DNA of 64,000 nucleotides from Amphiura filiformis (lineage: Eukaryota; Echinodermata; Ophiuroidea; Amphilepidida; Amphiuridae): the NCBI RefSeq assembly GCF_039555335.1, contig NC_092647.1, forward strand, positions 14,680,094-14,744,093, written 5' to 3'. The position numbers and the translations under genes are program-made. A model generated the notes under the pieces. That model was not told the origin of the DNA, did no database searches, and saw nothing but the letters and a program-made list of their open reading frames with translations. Shown here in pieces: positions 52,781 through 64,000 of this stretch. Numbering within the stretch: the first letter of the stretch is position 1; the number at the start of each line of letters is the position of its first letter.

Positions 52781-53236
52781 AATAGGAATTACCTTGAAAA
52801 ATGTCAAAAATACAAGATGCCAGTTATATTCCGGTCTGAAAGTATCAGACAATATTTTTAACATTAATAGCATCACAAATTCGCAACAAACCCAAATTGT
52901 GAAAAAATCACTCGGGCAGATTTTTGGCTATATACGCGCTATTTCTCCATATTACGATCCTGCCCCAAAGTGTTTCCTTTTGACATGACACGGATATTAT
53001 TAATGCTGGTACTGCACATGAAAATTTAATTGCATGGTACCGTATGTCATTTATTTTAGCACATAATTTGTGCGGTACAACATTTATGATTTACTTAAGA
53101 TTAAATTGATTGAAACATTAAATTTGACCAAGCGATTCTCAAGTTATGACTTTTTAAAGATTTTCCTAAATTCTGGTTCAAATTTGGGCCATTCTTCAGA
53201 AAATGAAACTAATTTGAAAAAAATCAAATTGTAGTA

Positions 53237-54071
53237 GGCCATGCGTTTTGAGTTGGGCCTGTAAATAGGTGGAGATGTTACTTACATGCGCGCGACATTT
53301 TAGGGTTCATCTTTTTAATTTTCTCAGTTAATATGCATCCTATGTAGTTAAATTTGGTGTCAAATTAAAGCTTGTGATGAGACCAATACAGTAAACCTTA
53401 AAAAAGTTATAAAAAGTTATTAACATTTGAATAATTTGCATCTAATTAGCATAATATGCGGGGTGGAGGAGAATCAGGAGGAGGAGGATCAGGAGGAGCA
53501 AATTTAATAAAAGTGACCTCAGGTCCATTTCTTTTTTTCACATTTTTACAATTCACTTTAAACTGCATACTACATGTATAACACCATACAATCATATTCC
53601 AGGTATTTTAATTTGCTTTGAGAAGCAATTTTGCATATTTTATTTTCCGTTCTGGTTACACATTGAAGTCAATGGGAAAATATGCCTTGAAAGAGGCTGG
53701 CGCAAAATCATTATAATTGTATTGAACCCTATGATGTTATATATGTATTTAAAGCTCTGACTGAGAGGAATTCAAATATGGAACTTTTAAATATGTGGGG
53801 TGAAGCTAACTTTTTTTTTAATTTGTCAAATTTTACATTTTTTCCCAAAAATATTTGGTATTTTCAGTTTCATAACTCCTTAGTGTTACACCCTGTGTCA
53901 TTTTAAAGTGCATTTTTGGATTCCTTGGTTCATTTGCAGCCAGAAAATGTATACTTTTATATATGTTGGGTATAATATGTGAAAGATATTCATATCTAAA
54001 CGAAAAAACATGCAATTTTCATCTCGCGAAAACATGTAACACATTACCCGCCCAACTTAAAACGCATGGCC
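53237..54071. mobile_element. GGCC-end 0.8-1.1-kb family, member 1
   Basis: GGCCATGCGTTTTGAGTTGG at the left mirrors CCAACTTAAAACGCATGGCC at the right, flanked by AGTA (53233-53236, 54072-54075). Internal ACACCCTGTGTCA and AAATGTATACTTTTAT are shared with members 2 and 3. Confidence 0.8.
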
Positions 54072-55392
54072 AGTAGGTATCATTTATTTTCAAACATTTT
54101 TGTGAGAGGTACATTTGTAGGCCTACAGTTAGTTTTAAGAACTGTAATTTTCATGAAAAATTAATCGCCGAATGCCCTAATTTGAATAAATTAACATAAT
54201 CGTTAGTTTTTGGTCTAATGTAAGGTTTTTAAGGCCATTTTAACACTTGCTGTAGTTTTAACTTTGTATTTTATGTTTTTTAATTTCATGACAAATATGC
54301 TGTTATGACTCCACTAAAACAAATCAGAACTGTTGAATTTTTTTTTCAAACAACAACAATAGCGTAATTAAAACAAATGAATTGTTTTTGTATGTCACAC
54401 ATGTGACCAAAAACATGCATTTTGTTTTTACCATCAGAAAAGATTTTATTAACTGAACTTCATATTTTATGTCAAAATGTAGACTGATTATACTAACCCT
54501 CCATTCCAGCTTCCTAAATGGAAATTATTATTGTTAGTTTTTACGTAATTCATAGGGCTGGTGTCGGCACCAATTTTTAATGTCGATATAACATATGAAG
54601 TCGAGTTTTTGCGAGTTTAAACCAGACAAAAACTGGCAAAAACAGGTTTTTGCCAGTTTGATCAGGTTTTTGCCACCGGCAATGACAAAAGCCGAACCCT
54701 GAAAAACACAAAGTTTTAGCTCAACATCACCTGAAATATTCTTATAAGAGCAAAAACTGACCTGTTTTACCCCTACCCCTAAGATTAGAATATGGATTTC
54801 TGTGTCACCATCCATTTATTTCAGTTTTAACGGAGGGTTTGTATGAAGTGATTGGTGACATTGACACCATTGTTTTTCCCTAAAAATACATGTAGTTGGT
54901 TATAGGGCATATAATAAATACATTTGGAAACAAATTTACCTTTATAAAATACGTTTATTGTTCACCCAAAAGTTTGGTAACATGTGTGACATTCAGACGA
55001 ACAAAACCAAATGTCACACATGTTTATTATACAATAACAATTAACACAGCTACTGTCTGTTCAATTAGCTTAGATTCTTGAATTTTTAAGATATTTGAAA
55101 AAATAAATAATTGTGGCCAAAGTCATCAAAGAAAAGTGTTAGCACAGCCTTAGACCTAACGTGGTTTATACTTTTCAAATTCCAAAGTTCAATTTAAAGC
55201 CCCATTTCTTTTCAATTTTGCCTCATTTTAGGCAGTTACTTGGGTCCACCATAAGGGTTCGCGACCTTTTTACAAATCGAGTGGGACGGTCCATTCTCAA
55301 CTTAGGGCATAGACCCTATCCAATTTGGCAAAACAATCTGTCCACCAATCTGTCCTGCCATTCCAATTGTTATATCCAGCGTTCGAAATTTT

Positions 55393-55568
55393 GGTTGTCC
55401 GGTTGCCCGGGACAACTAAAAAAAGTCGCCGGACAACCAAAAATACTGATTCGGTTGTCCGCCGGACAACCATAAATCGAGCCAAAAGTCACATTTGTAG
55501 GCCTACAGACAACCAAAAACTTAGACGGACAACCAGAAATTGTAATCTGGTTGTCCGTGGGACAACCA
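55393..55568. repeat. Cluster of GGTTGTCC/GGACAACC palindromic motifs
   Basis: At least seven copies of GGTTGTCC or its complement in 175 bp, several as head-to-head pairs such as GGTTGTCCGCCGGACAACC. Confidence 0.85.
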
Positions 55569-56027
55569 TTTATTTTTCCTAACTTCGAACACTGGTTATA
55601 TCGTTCCGGTTATTGGATAGGTTCTATAGGTGATGATGGTCCACCGGTTTTTGTTACACGAAACTATAATTATGGCGCGATTACGTTTTATGCATAACAT
55701 TATTCTGAGCATTATGTTTTCCTAAACAATGACATTAAAATTATGGATTTCGTTCTTATTTCAACTGGTTTACAATGTAACTTGAGTTTTGTTTAATACC
55801 ATCATTCCTTCCCAAGAATATCAGCTTTAAACTTGACATTTTCAGATACAGTGACTTTACAAGAATTGTTTTCTGTAACCTGATTGTTTTAAATAATATT
55901 TTCTGATGCAAAAATTCTTTTGTTTCCAAAATGTCCTTCTCATACAAAAAAACAACAACCCGGAATAACAAATTGAAAATAAATGTGTAATTTTATAGTA
56001 GGCCTATACCTTCTCAGACCAATTCGT

Positions 56028-56217
<190 letters not shown>

Positions 56218-56783
56218 CACAAGGAATGTATTTATATATATAAGCTGGGCATATTTTAGAACAGCTTAGTTCATAAATAATAACGTAATGTTTCAACAGT
56301 AGGGTTTCAACACAAATTATGCATACTGGCAAATATAATAGCTATTTTGCTGGACAATACTTCCTGATACGGATGGTCGAATAAATATATACTATCTCAG
56401 CGCATTATGACATTCGTCCCCATTGCTCTAAATGGATTGATTCAAAAAAGTTTATGGTACCCGACGTTCTACGGCTTTTTATAAAAATATCGCGGGAAAA
56501 GACCAAAATTGAAAAGAAATGAGGTTCTAAACTGAACTTTAGAATTTGAAAAGTATAAATCATGTTAGGTCTAAGGCTGTGCTAACACTTTTCTTTGATG
56601 ACTTTGACCACAATTTTCTATTTTTTCAAATATCTTAAAAATTCAAGAATCTAAGCTAATTGAACAGACAGTAGGCATGAATGTTTCTTGTCAATGTTGG
56701 TATCATTGTAATTGCAAGATATCAATGCTTAACTCTAGGGCTGCTAAGAATACGCAATTGCATTTGCGGCACAATTTGCATAT

Positions 56784-57184
56784 TTTGTGTATGTGAAGTG
56801 TGTGTGGGTCTATACGTCACATTAGTGGGTATAAGATGCCTTCAATGTATCCGGGGTGGGGAAAGTCATTAATTTAATGTAACCGTACAAAAGATGATCT
56901 CCCGGCTCCCTCCTCACATATCTGAGGGTAGGGGTCATAATTGAGCTCCCTTAATAGTGCACCGTAATGCATAAATTAATACTCTACATTGTATATGTTC
57001 TGTCATTCTGTGCCATTTAATGATCACGATTAAGACCCCTACCCTCAGAGAAACAAGGAGGGGGCCGGGTGGTCATCTTTTGTACGGTTACGTTAATGAC
57101 TTTCCCCACCCCGGGGATACATTGAGGGCATCTTATACCCACTAATGTGACGTAATAGACCCACACACACGTCACATACACAAA
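56784..57184. mobile_element. Palindromic element, about 400 bp
   Basis: Arms sharing CACATTAGTGGGTATAAGAT and CTACCCTCAGA-type text fold around about 56985. No ORF. Confidence 0.8.
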
Positions 57185-57437
57185 CCCACCCCAATATGTG
57201 ACTTGACCTTGACCGTGGTGACGTTTGAAAAATGGCTTCAAAATCGAAATTTTAGCCTCCATTCTTCCCCCCCCCCTCCACTCACGATGTGAATGATGGC
57301 GGATATTTGTAAAATGGCGGTATTAGTACTGGGCCAGTGCCAAAATTCCTGCTTGTGGCAGGACGGAATTTTGATAGACCTTTTGATTTGTAGCTCTGTG
57401 CCTGTCTATTTTATGGATAATTCATGTTCTTTATTAT

Positions 57438-58497
57438 GGCCACGCGTTTTGAACTCGCCACCCAAAAATGGTGGTTTTGTTACGCTTTTCCAAATCGAGA
57501 CTCCTTCAAATTGTTATATCTCTGCTTAAACAAAAGGTATTGAAGTGTGTTTGGTGTCATTTTATAGCTATATCAGTGCCCTAACAGACCTCCAAAGGAG
57601 AATTGTTTATCAGCTAAGATAGTTGAGTTACAGTTGTTTGAGTTCAGAATGGCCGAGGTGGTTGTTGAGGCGGTGGCGGTTGAGGCGGTGGCGGTATGTG
57701 CAAAGTCTATGGGAAATAAAGATTTTGTGTGTGCGCGTTGAATCAACTGATCATATCTTTGCATCTATATGGGCTACAGACATGGTTAAGAGCTCTTTTG
57801 AAAGATTATTCATTCTGCTAATTGTTTTAAATCATTTTGAACTCATTATGATTGGTTTAGTCTATAAAATGCAAACTTTTATGTACAAAACTACCCGTTT
57901 TCACATTAAACACTGTAGTAAGCAATGCAGATGTCTTCAAAATCTAAAAGTTGCTGTAAATTTTTAATTACTTATCCTATCATAGTCAAAGTTTACATTT
58001 TCTGAGAGGAAATTTGATGAGGAATCTAAATATGGACTTACTTTTTCTGTATGGGTTAGGGGTAAAATGTTTCAGTTCAAAATATGTTGAATTGTAAAAA
58101 AATTTGAACATATTTTGGGACACCCTGTATTCGAGATTACCAAACAGCTGTGATTTTTTTTCTTCCAAAGTCAGTAGGCTCCCCCTAACCTCTAACCAAA
58201 TCAATGTTGTTTACTTTCAGTTTATAACTGCAAGTTAGTAATAAGCAATGCATTCAGTGACCCATTTTTTATTTGGATTTTTTTTATTCCACCCTGTATA
58301 ACTTCAAGGTCACCCTGTACAATGAGTTGAAATGTGTATATTTAAATTGCTTTTACCTTCAGCTTTCCAAAAATGTATACTTTTGCTGGTTTAGGGTTGA
58401 TAGTTGTGCCAATATTCTAATTTGAAACTTGATTGGTGTAAAAATTCATAATATTTGTGATGTAACGCTAAGGGTGGCGAGTTCAAAACACACGGCC
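57438..58497. mobile_element. GGCC-end family, member 2
   Basis: GGCCACGCGTTTTGAACTCG at the left mirrors CGAGTTCAAAACACACGGCC at the right. Internal CACCCTGTA and AATTTGATGAGGAATCTAAA match member 3. Confidence 0.8.
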
Positions 58498-58499
58498 AC

Positions 58500-59770
58500 A
58501 TAGAAACAAGTTAAGTTTGTGAAGATGTGGTAACCTGGCGAAGTATTTCCTATCCTTTTTCTACGATCGACAATAGAAATCTTTTATGGCAAATCAATAG
58601 GCGTAATTGCAAATTGATCGCATCATCACTCAGTGACTCTGTTTTAGGGGGCACACCACTAAATCAATGCGCCATTTGTGCAACCCTACTAAGTTCCGGT
58701 AAAATACGGAAAGTTTTTGAGGTATTTTGGGCTGGTCTTTAGACTAATTAACCAGAAAGAGTGGCGAATTATAGCTTAAATAAAAGTGTGAAGCCTATAC
58801 ATAAATTTGAGTCGCCAAAAAAATCGCATTTTATAATTATTGAGAAAATAGGTCCATAAATTAAAAAATGGCAGAATCGGGTTTGCAGTCTTGAGAGCAT
58901 GTCAAAAACAGTGAGGCGCTGTTCACGACCTCCTAAGCGGGAAAAACGAGGTGGAAGAACCCCATACATTGAAACATATGTTAAACTTTCATCGATTTGC
59001 AATCGACTGGTCATCATAAAATATTTTAAAACGAGCCCAAAAGGCCTCAAAATGAGCAAAGAAAACCGGTGTTTTTACACGTATTTCAATGGGAAGATTA
59101 TTTAGTAGTGTGCGCCCTTTTACAGCATAACATTAAGGGCACACTCCACTAACTGATGATTAGCTACATTTTGTATAATTCATAACATAATAAACATATA
59201 CGATATTTGGATGAAAACAGTAAAAAAAATTTGATTTATCACTTCTCATCACATCCCCCCAGCAATAAGAGTGTGTCACTGTTTTCAAAGCTAGCAAAAG
59301 ACAAATACGGTACTTCAAATCCATGAAACAAGATGTTTGAATAGAGACAATCCGTTTTTAAATTTCCAAAATTTGAATTTTCTCCAAAATTTCTTTAGGA
59401 TTGAAAAAAAAATGATTTACAAAATTTTGACACATGATTGAGTTGTGAACTGATTAACAATGTGTATAATTTTGTTTTGATACATTTTCCCTTTTTTTAA
59501 AAACATGTTAAGTTTTCTTGAACTTTACTAATTCTACAGTTCTTGTCCATTCATTATGCTTTGGTGCACAGGCCTAGAAATCAGTTGCAGTGCGGGCGAA
59601 TCCATTCGGATTTTCGCAAGAGAATTTTGCGAGAATCCCTGATTCGTGCAAAACTAAATCCCGCTCCCGCTGCACTATGATTGAAAAAATACTGCCCTCA
59701 TACGGTCATAACAGTCTGATTTAGTCATCCAAGATGGCGGCTCTGGCGAACGACACATCGGCACGCAACC
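58500..59770. other. No gene seen
   Basis: No supportable exon. A YY1-like AAGATGGCGGC at 59731 lies without any following ORF. Stretches near 59590-59650 share TTCGCAAGAGA/TCTCGCAGGAG-like text with the adjacent hAT-like element. Confidence 0.5.
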
Positions 59771-59774
59771 GATG

Positions 59775-61248
59775 CAGGGGTGGAATTTACGTTAAGTGTC
59801 ACGGGGAGTCCAAGTGGATTCTCGCAGGAGATTTTTGCAAGAGTCCATGGATTCCTGCAAACGGATTCTCGTAGTACAATCTTGCGGGAGTCAAAAATAA
59901 ATTTTGTTCACCAAAGCGTCTTAAGGTTTTATGTAAAATGCATTCATAAATGTATTACTATAACTAGGGTGTACAGAATGCAAATAAAATGATTGTCAAA
60001 TAACACACTCTGATTGTATTTGTACCAACTCTTAATTAGCCAATGTCATTATCAGTCACCATTTTATTTTAGGTTTATAGGTACTAATGATACGCCCCAC
60101 ATGATTGGCTGATTATCAGGTTGTGGGTGGGTACTACTGGGTAGATATCCACTCACTGCATTGGTTAGAAATTTGTATTGATTAATCGGTTGTAAGTATT
60201 GATTTAAATTAGGCTAAAAAAAAAAATTGTTTGTTTGTCCTCCACAACCATTTGAAAATTGGTGCGGGCGGGCGGATTTTTTTTTTTTTTTTTTTTTTTT
60301 TTTGAAATGCACATATCTGAACTGCAAATCGGCAATGGTAGCCACTGTTTCAGTAGGAGAAACAGTACTCCACGGTCCATTTCTTTTCTCCCCCACCGCT
60401 CTCTCCAGGCCGGTAAATTGATCATCAGCAGTAGCGGAACATCTGACATTACATTATTAAATAATTCCCGTAAATTTAGGGATATAGGGGCACTTACAAG
60501 GCGATCTACAATCACTTTCCTTTCACAAGCAAAAACACATACGCAAACTGCGTGAGGTCGCCATGTTTGGACTGCATCACTTGAACGTTGTTATGCAGAC
60601 AATATAAATCACCACGTGAAAATATAAAAAAAAAAAAAAAAACTATTACATATATCATTCAAATATGTATTTCAAATGTATAAAAAATATTATAATACAA
60701 TGTATTTAGTAAATATATTAAAACTTGTGAGAAAAATCGGTATATTTACACATTTTCACCCTGCGTTTTTGTCCACAAACAACGCTAGCTATAAGATATA
60801 AATTCAGTTCTTTTAATAGTACGATCGCCGAGTACAAAGTTCACAACGAAATATAGATTTGTATAGTGAGTTTGGACATGCGGCCACATGTATGATATGG
60901 TCTGCGTAAATGCCTAAATCAAGACGTAAAAGTCGTAGAAAGGTAGAAAATCCAACAAAATCGATGTTTTTAAATTACAGTTTTGGGGAAAATGTTAAAA
61001 AAAAAAAAATAGAAAAAAAAAAAAGTTGTAGGCGCTGGGCGTAAAAATAGGTGCGGGCAGTCGAGGAAAAACAAACAATTTTTTTTTTTTAGCCTTAGTT
61101 AAAAATCAGTGGAGCTGAGAGCTGGTCAAGTTTTCGCGATGGCGAGTGTTGAACTTGAACGTAAGTCCACAAGGACTCGCGCAATAGGACTTTTACGGGA
61201 GTCTCTGCGAGAGTAGACTCTCGGACCCTCGTCGAAATTCCACCCCTG
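59775..61248. mobile_element. hAT-like non-autonomous element, hosting a nested insertion
   Basis: CAGGGGTGGAATTT faces AAATTCCACCCCTG, flanked by CCGATG at 59769-59774 and 61249-61254. The CAGGGGTGG-type end is typical of hAT elements. Subterminal GGATTCTCGCAGGAG-like repeats are present. No transposase. Confidence 0.82.
60212..61094. mobile_element. Nested TIR element with A/T-rich ends
   Basis: GGCTAAAAAAAAAAATTGTT at the left mirrors AACAATTTTTTTTTTTAGCC at the right, with TTA on both sides (60209-60211, 61095-61097). It contains long T and A runs (60280-60303, 60996-61024) and lies wholly inside the hAT-like element. Confidence 0.82.
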
Positions 61249-61354
61249 CCGATGGCTGTTTTTGCTGTTAAAATGCCCTCAGTATTACAAATACAAACTA
61301 GTGGCAAATGGTGGTCATAGACCACAAACCTAGCTGGGGATGTTGGTGTTGTGG

Positions 61355-61760
61355 AGGTATCTGACCCCTGCAAAATGTTCCAAAAATGTTCCCCTGGTCA
61401 TGAGGTTTGTTGTCACCGAGTTTGAGTCCCGTATTCCTTACAGATGTCCAGAAAATGCAATTTTGATATTTAACCCCAGATGACCTTTGACCTGACCCCT
61501 GCAAAATGTTCCTAATATGTTCCCCTGGTCATCAAGTTTGTTGTCACTAAGTTTGAGCCCCATACCCCTTACAGATGTCCAGAAAATAAATTTATAAGAT
61601 TTGACATCTGCATGACCTTTGACCTGACCCCTGCAAAATGTTCCCCTGATCATGAGATATGTTGTCACAGAGTTTGGGCCCCATAACCCTTACAGATATC
61701 CAGAAAAAGAAATTATAAAATTTGACCCCAGATAACCTTTGACCTGACTCCTGAGGGCGC
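61355..61760 (+). repeat. Tandem array, about 130-bp units with DR1-like motifs
   Basis: About three units share ACCCCTGCAAAATGTTCC, CCCCTGGTCAT and TTACAGATGTCCAGAAAA. Each unit boundary carries TGACCTTTGACCT (61480, 61611) or a near match (61732). Confidence 0.9.
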
Positions 61761-61950
61761 TGTTCGAAATGTAAATGAGTTGTGACCTCAATTTTTTGGA
61801 TATGCATTGTATTTATCCTATAGCATCAGTGATAACAAAAAATAATTAGCCTGACAAAAAATGTGAATTTAGGGGGCTAAACTTGCCAGTTTACAAAACA
61901 TTACATTTTTTCTTGCATATTTAATGACCCCGTGACACAACGCGCAATTT

Positions 61951-62966
61951 GGTCGCATGTCACAAATAGGTCACCCAAAAATGGAGGAGCCGTAACATGA
62001 AAATGCTTTCTTCACACTTCAAGTTTGGTTTATTCTAAAAGTATAGTACCTATTGTGGAAAGTTTGGTGTCATTTTGTAGATAATTATGTTCTTTATCAA
62101 ATACAAAAAAACCCAAGTCAATTGGACAACTACTTTGAGATTTATACTTCAATATGTAAGATTTGTCAATGGGGGAGCCGGGGCGGGGGAGCCCCATAGA
62201 GTTGTACACAAAATTGTGAAAATATGGCAAACTTCAAACCTTTGTATCTTAAAAAGTACAACTGGCATGGACCACAAATTGCATATCATCCTGGATTGTA
62301 GATCTACCTCATAGTAGATCAACTTTAACAAAAGATGTAACTAATTAATTGCCTAATTAAATGCTAATTAAGACAGTTTTTCCTACATGTTACTGTACAA
62401 AGTGTACACGTAATGCTCTGACATTTCTAAATGGCCTATCTTTGGCCGAATCATCCTGCTTATTCAAAAGTACACATATTTTTAAGGAAATTTGATGAGG
62501 AATTCAATTATGCTATTAGTTTTAGTGCCAGAAAAGGAGGAAAAAAGTTTTGATTGATAAATGTCATAAAAATTGTAAAATTATTTTACAATTTTGACCA
62601 CCTGTATGTTTAACACAAGGGATACCAAACTCTTTCTTCCTAATTTGTTTGATGGGCCCATGAAATGTCTTTCTGAATCCATATTTATTTTGAGCTACAT
62701 AGCTTTCAGAAAAGAAAAATATGGGGTTCACTGTGACAAGAAAGACACTAATTTTGTTGATGTTCCACCCTGTATATTTCTTACCCACCCTGTATTATGA
62801 TGTTATATTTTGTTGATTTGGCATATAAGCTTTCCAGAAATATATACTTATATAATGGTCTAAAATGTATTTATTAAAAGTTGTGTTGAAGTGAATCACA
62901 ATTGGTGATATTTTCCTCATTTTACATTATGTTACACAAAAGATGACCAATTCATGACATGCGACC
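61951..62966. mobile_element. GGCC/GGTC-end family, member 3
   Basis: GGTCGCATGTCA at the left mirrors TGACATGCGACC at the right. The internal order (AATTTGATGAGGAATTC, CACCCTGTA twice, AGCTTTCCAGAAATATATAC) parallels member 2. Confidence 0.75.
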
Positions 62967-63698
62967 AATTACAGAAATTTTTTATTTTTTATTTTTTGAC
63001 AAATTGGGCGTGCAGTTAGTGTGTATACAAAGTTTCAGACCTCTCTCTCGTTTTATAAAGAAGGCACAGACTCCCAAAGATGAAATTTATTTAAAGGGCA
63101 ACTTTTGGGTCCAAATTTAGGCCCCCCTACTCCAACTTTAAATGGCTGCCACAGAAAATCCGTAAGAGCTACAGACCTCAAATTTGCAGGTTTTTAATAT
63201 TTTTACAGGTACATGTACAACATGTTTTAAAGTATAACTTCTGCAAAAAAAGTCCTGTGTTGTATTGCCTTAAAAATCAGTATCTTGACACCTTGAAATC
63301 TTGTATAGAAATTCACACAGTCACTAAATGCACAAATTTCAAATTCAAAAATTGCACCAGGTGAAACCAAATGATGTTGTGTAATTGTTATATTTTTAAG
63401 ATAAATGTTTATAAATTTCACATACATTGTTTCATCTAGCATGACTACTGAGGATTAAGATTATGTAGATTGTTATGCATTCATGCATGTAAAATTGTGG
63501 ATGACAAGCCGAGTGTGTTTACCAATATGCATGCCTAGCGTAATTTACTGTCGGTAATCAGATACATCACATTGAATTATGTGTGAACAAAGTGATTTTG
63601 GACCCTCTAAGGGGTCCAGGGGCCTGCGTTAGGGCCCCTGGTGGGGTCCTGTCCTGGTGGAGCCCCCAGAAGCTCCTGGATTTTAGCCTTTTCTATAG
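62967..63698. other. No gene seen
   Basis: AT-rich sequence without exons or clear repeats; a short CCTGGTGGGGTCC-rich patch at 63600-63670. Confidence 0.5.
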
Positions 63699-63948
63699 TT
63701 TGATCAGCTCGTAATCGGCGGGAATTGTTAGGCTTTTATCAATACGCCGAAAAGTAGACCCACATTAAAAGTGTCATAGTTGACCTGTGTATTCTCTATT
63801 GTGCGTGTTAAAGAAAACAGACAACGTATCGGACTTGAATGAATAATTTGTGATGCTTCTGGCAAGATGTCACAAGACATTCTCGAAATAAAATATATAG
63901 ATATTAATCCGCGATGTTATAAGGTCCACCGATTATGAGCTGATCAAA
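63699..63948. mobile_element. MITE, TTTGATCAGC family, copy 2
   Basis: Ends TTTGATCAGCTCGTAATCGG and GATTATGAGCTGATCAAA. Inverse orientation to the copy at 5517-5761. Confidence 0.85.
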
Positions 63949-64000
63949 GTATAGGCCTTTTGGAAGTCCCCCCAGCCAGGTTTTAGGGCCAAAATCAGAC

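Noticed and set aside
59731-59741. AAGATGGCGGC as a gene start
   Set aside because: The frame from this ATG closes soon and shows no protein similarity; motif may be chance or part of a repeat.

Overview
This window is animal nuclear DNA: AT-rich, with small exons, long introns, GT-AG splice sites and very dense repeats. The repeat types (Penelope-like and CR1-like retroelements, many TA-flanked miniature elements, foldback elements, AGGCCT-rich filler) and the divergence of the three genes from vertebrate orthologues suggest a marine invertebrate deuterostome, most likely an echinoderm. That placement is an inference.

Three protein-coding genes can be supported. (1) At the left edge, on the minus strand, are the first two coding exons of an NRAMP/SLC11-type divalent-metal transporter; the gene runs off the left end. 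(2) From about 11.5 to 29.5 kb, on the plus strand, eight exons encode a divergent VPS4/SKD1-like AAA ATPase (MIT-like N-terminus, Walker A, Walker B, arginine finger, VPS4-type C-terminal helix); only the extreme N-terminus is missing. (3) From 36.4 to 51.6 kb, on the minus strand, twelve exons encode a complete AARSD1, the free-standing alanyl-tRNA editing protein (about 411 residues), including an 18-nt microexon. A short plus-strand exon-like ORF lies just upstream of AARSD1 (51.8 kb) and was not identified. The last 12 kb hold no recognisable gene.

Most of the rest is mobile DNA. The introns of the VPS4-like gene hold a 5'-truncated non-LTR retrotransposon, a Penelope-like fragment with GIY-YIG endonuclease and inverted terminal copies, copies of a composite 0.7-kb element with CCCAGCAAACAC ends, a 1.3-kb TIR element and several minisatellites, two of which start directly at 5' splice sites. 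Between the VPS4-like and AARSD1 genes sits a 2.9-kb TIR transposon (7-bp target duplication) with long, internally tandem arms and a transposase-like ORF I could not assign with confidence. AARSD1 intron 6 carries a 514-bp miniature LTR-type element whose 168-bp terminal repeats contain a tRNA-like sequence with a B box; this is the most unusual structure here. From 52 to 64 kb there is a patchwork of MITE families, including a nested hAT-like element, a three-member 0.8-1.1-kb family, a long tetranucleotide microsatellite and a tandem array carrying DR1-like nuclear-receptor motifs.

The two genes with many exons each carry one single-base frame disruption at an A-run, and the transposase ORF carries several small ones. 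Because the surrounding protein is well conserved, assembly indel errors are a likelier explanation than pseudogenes.
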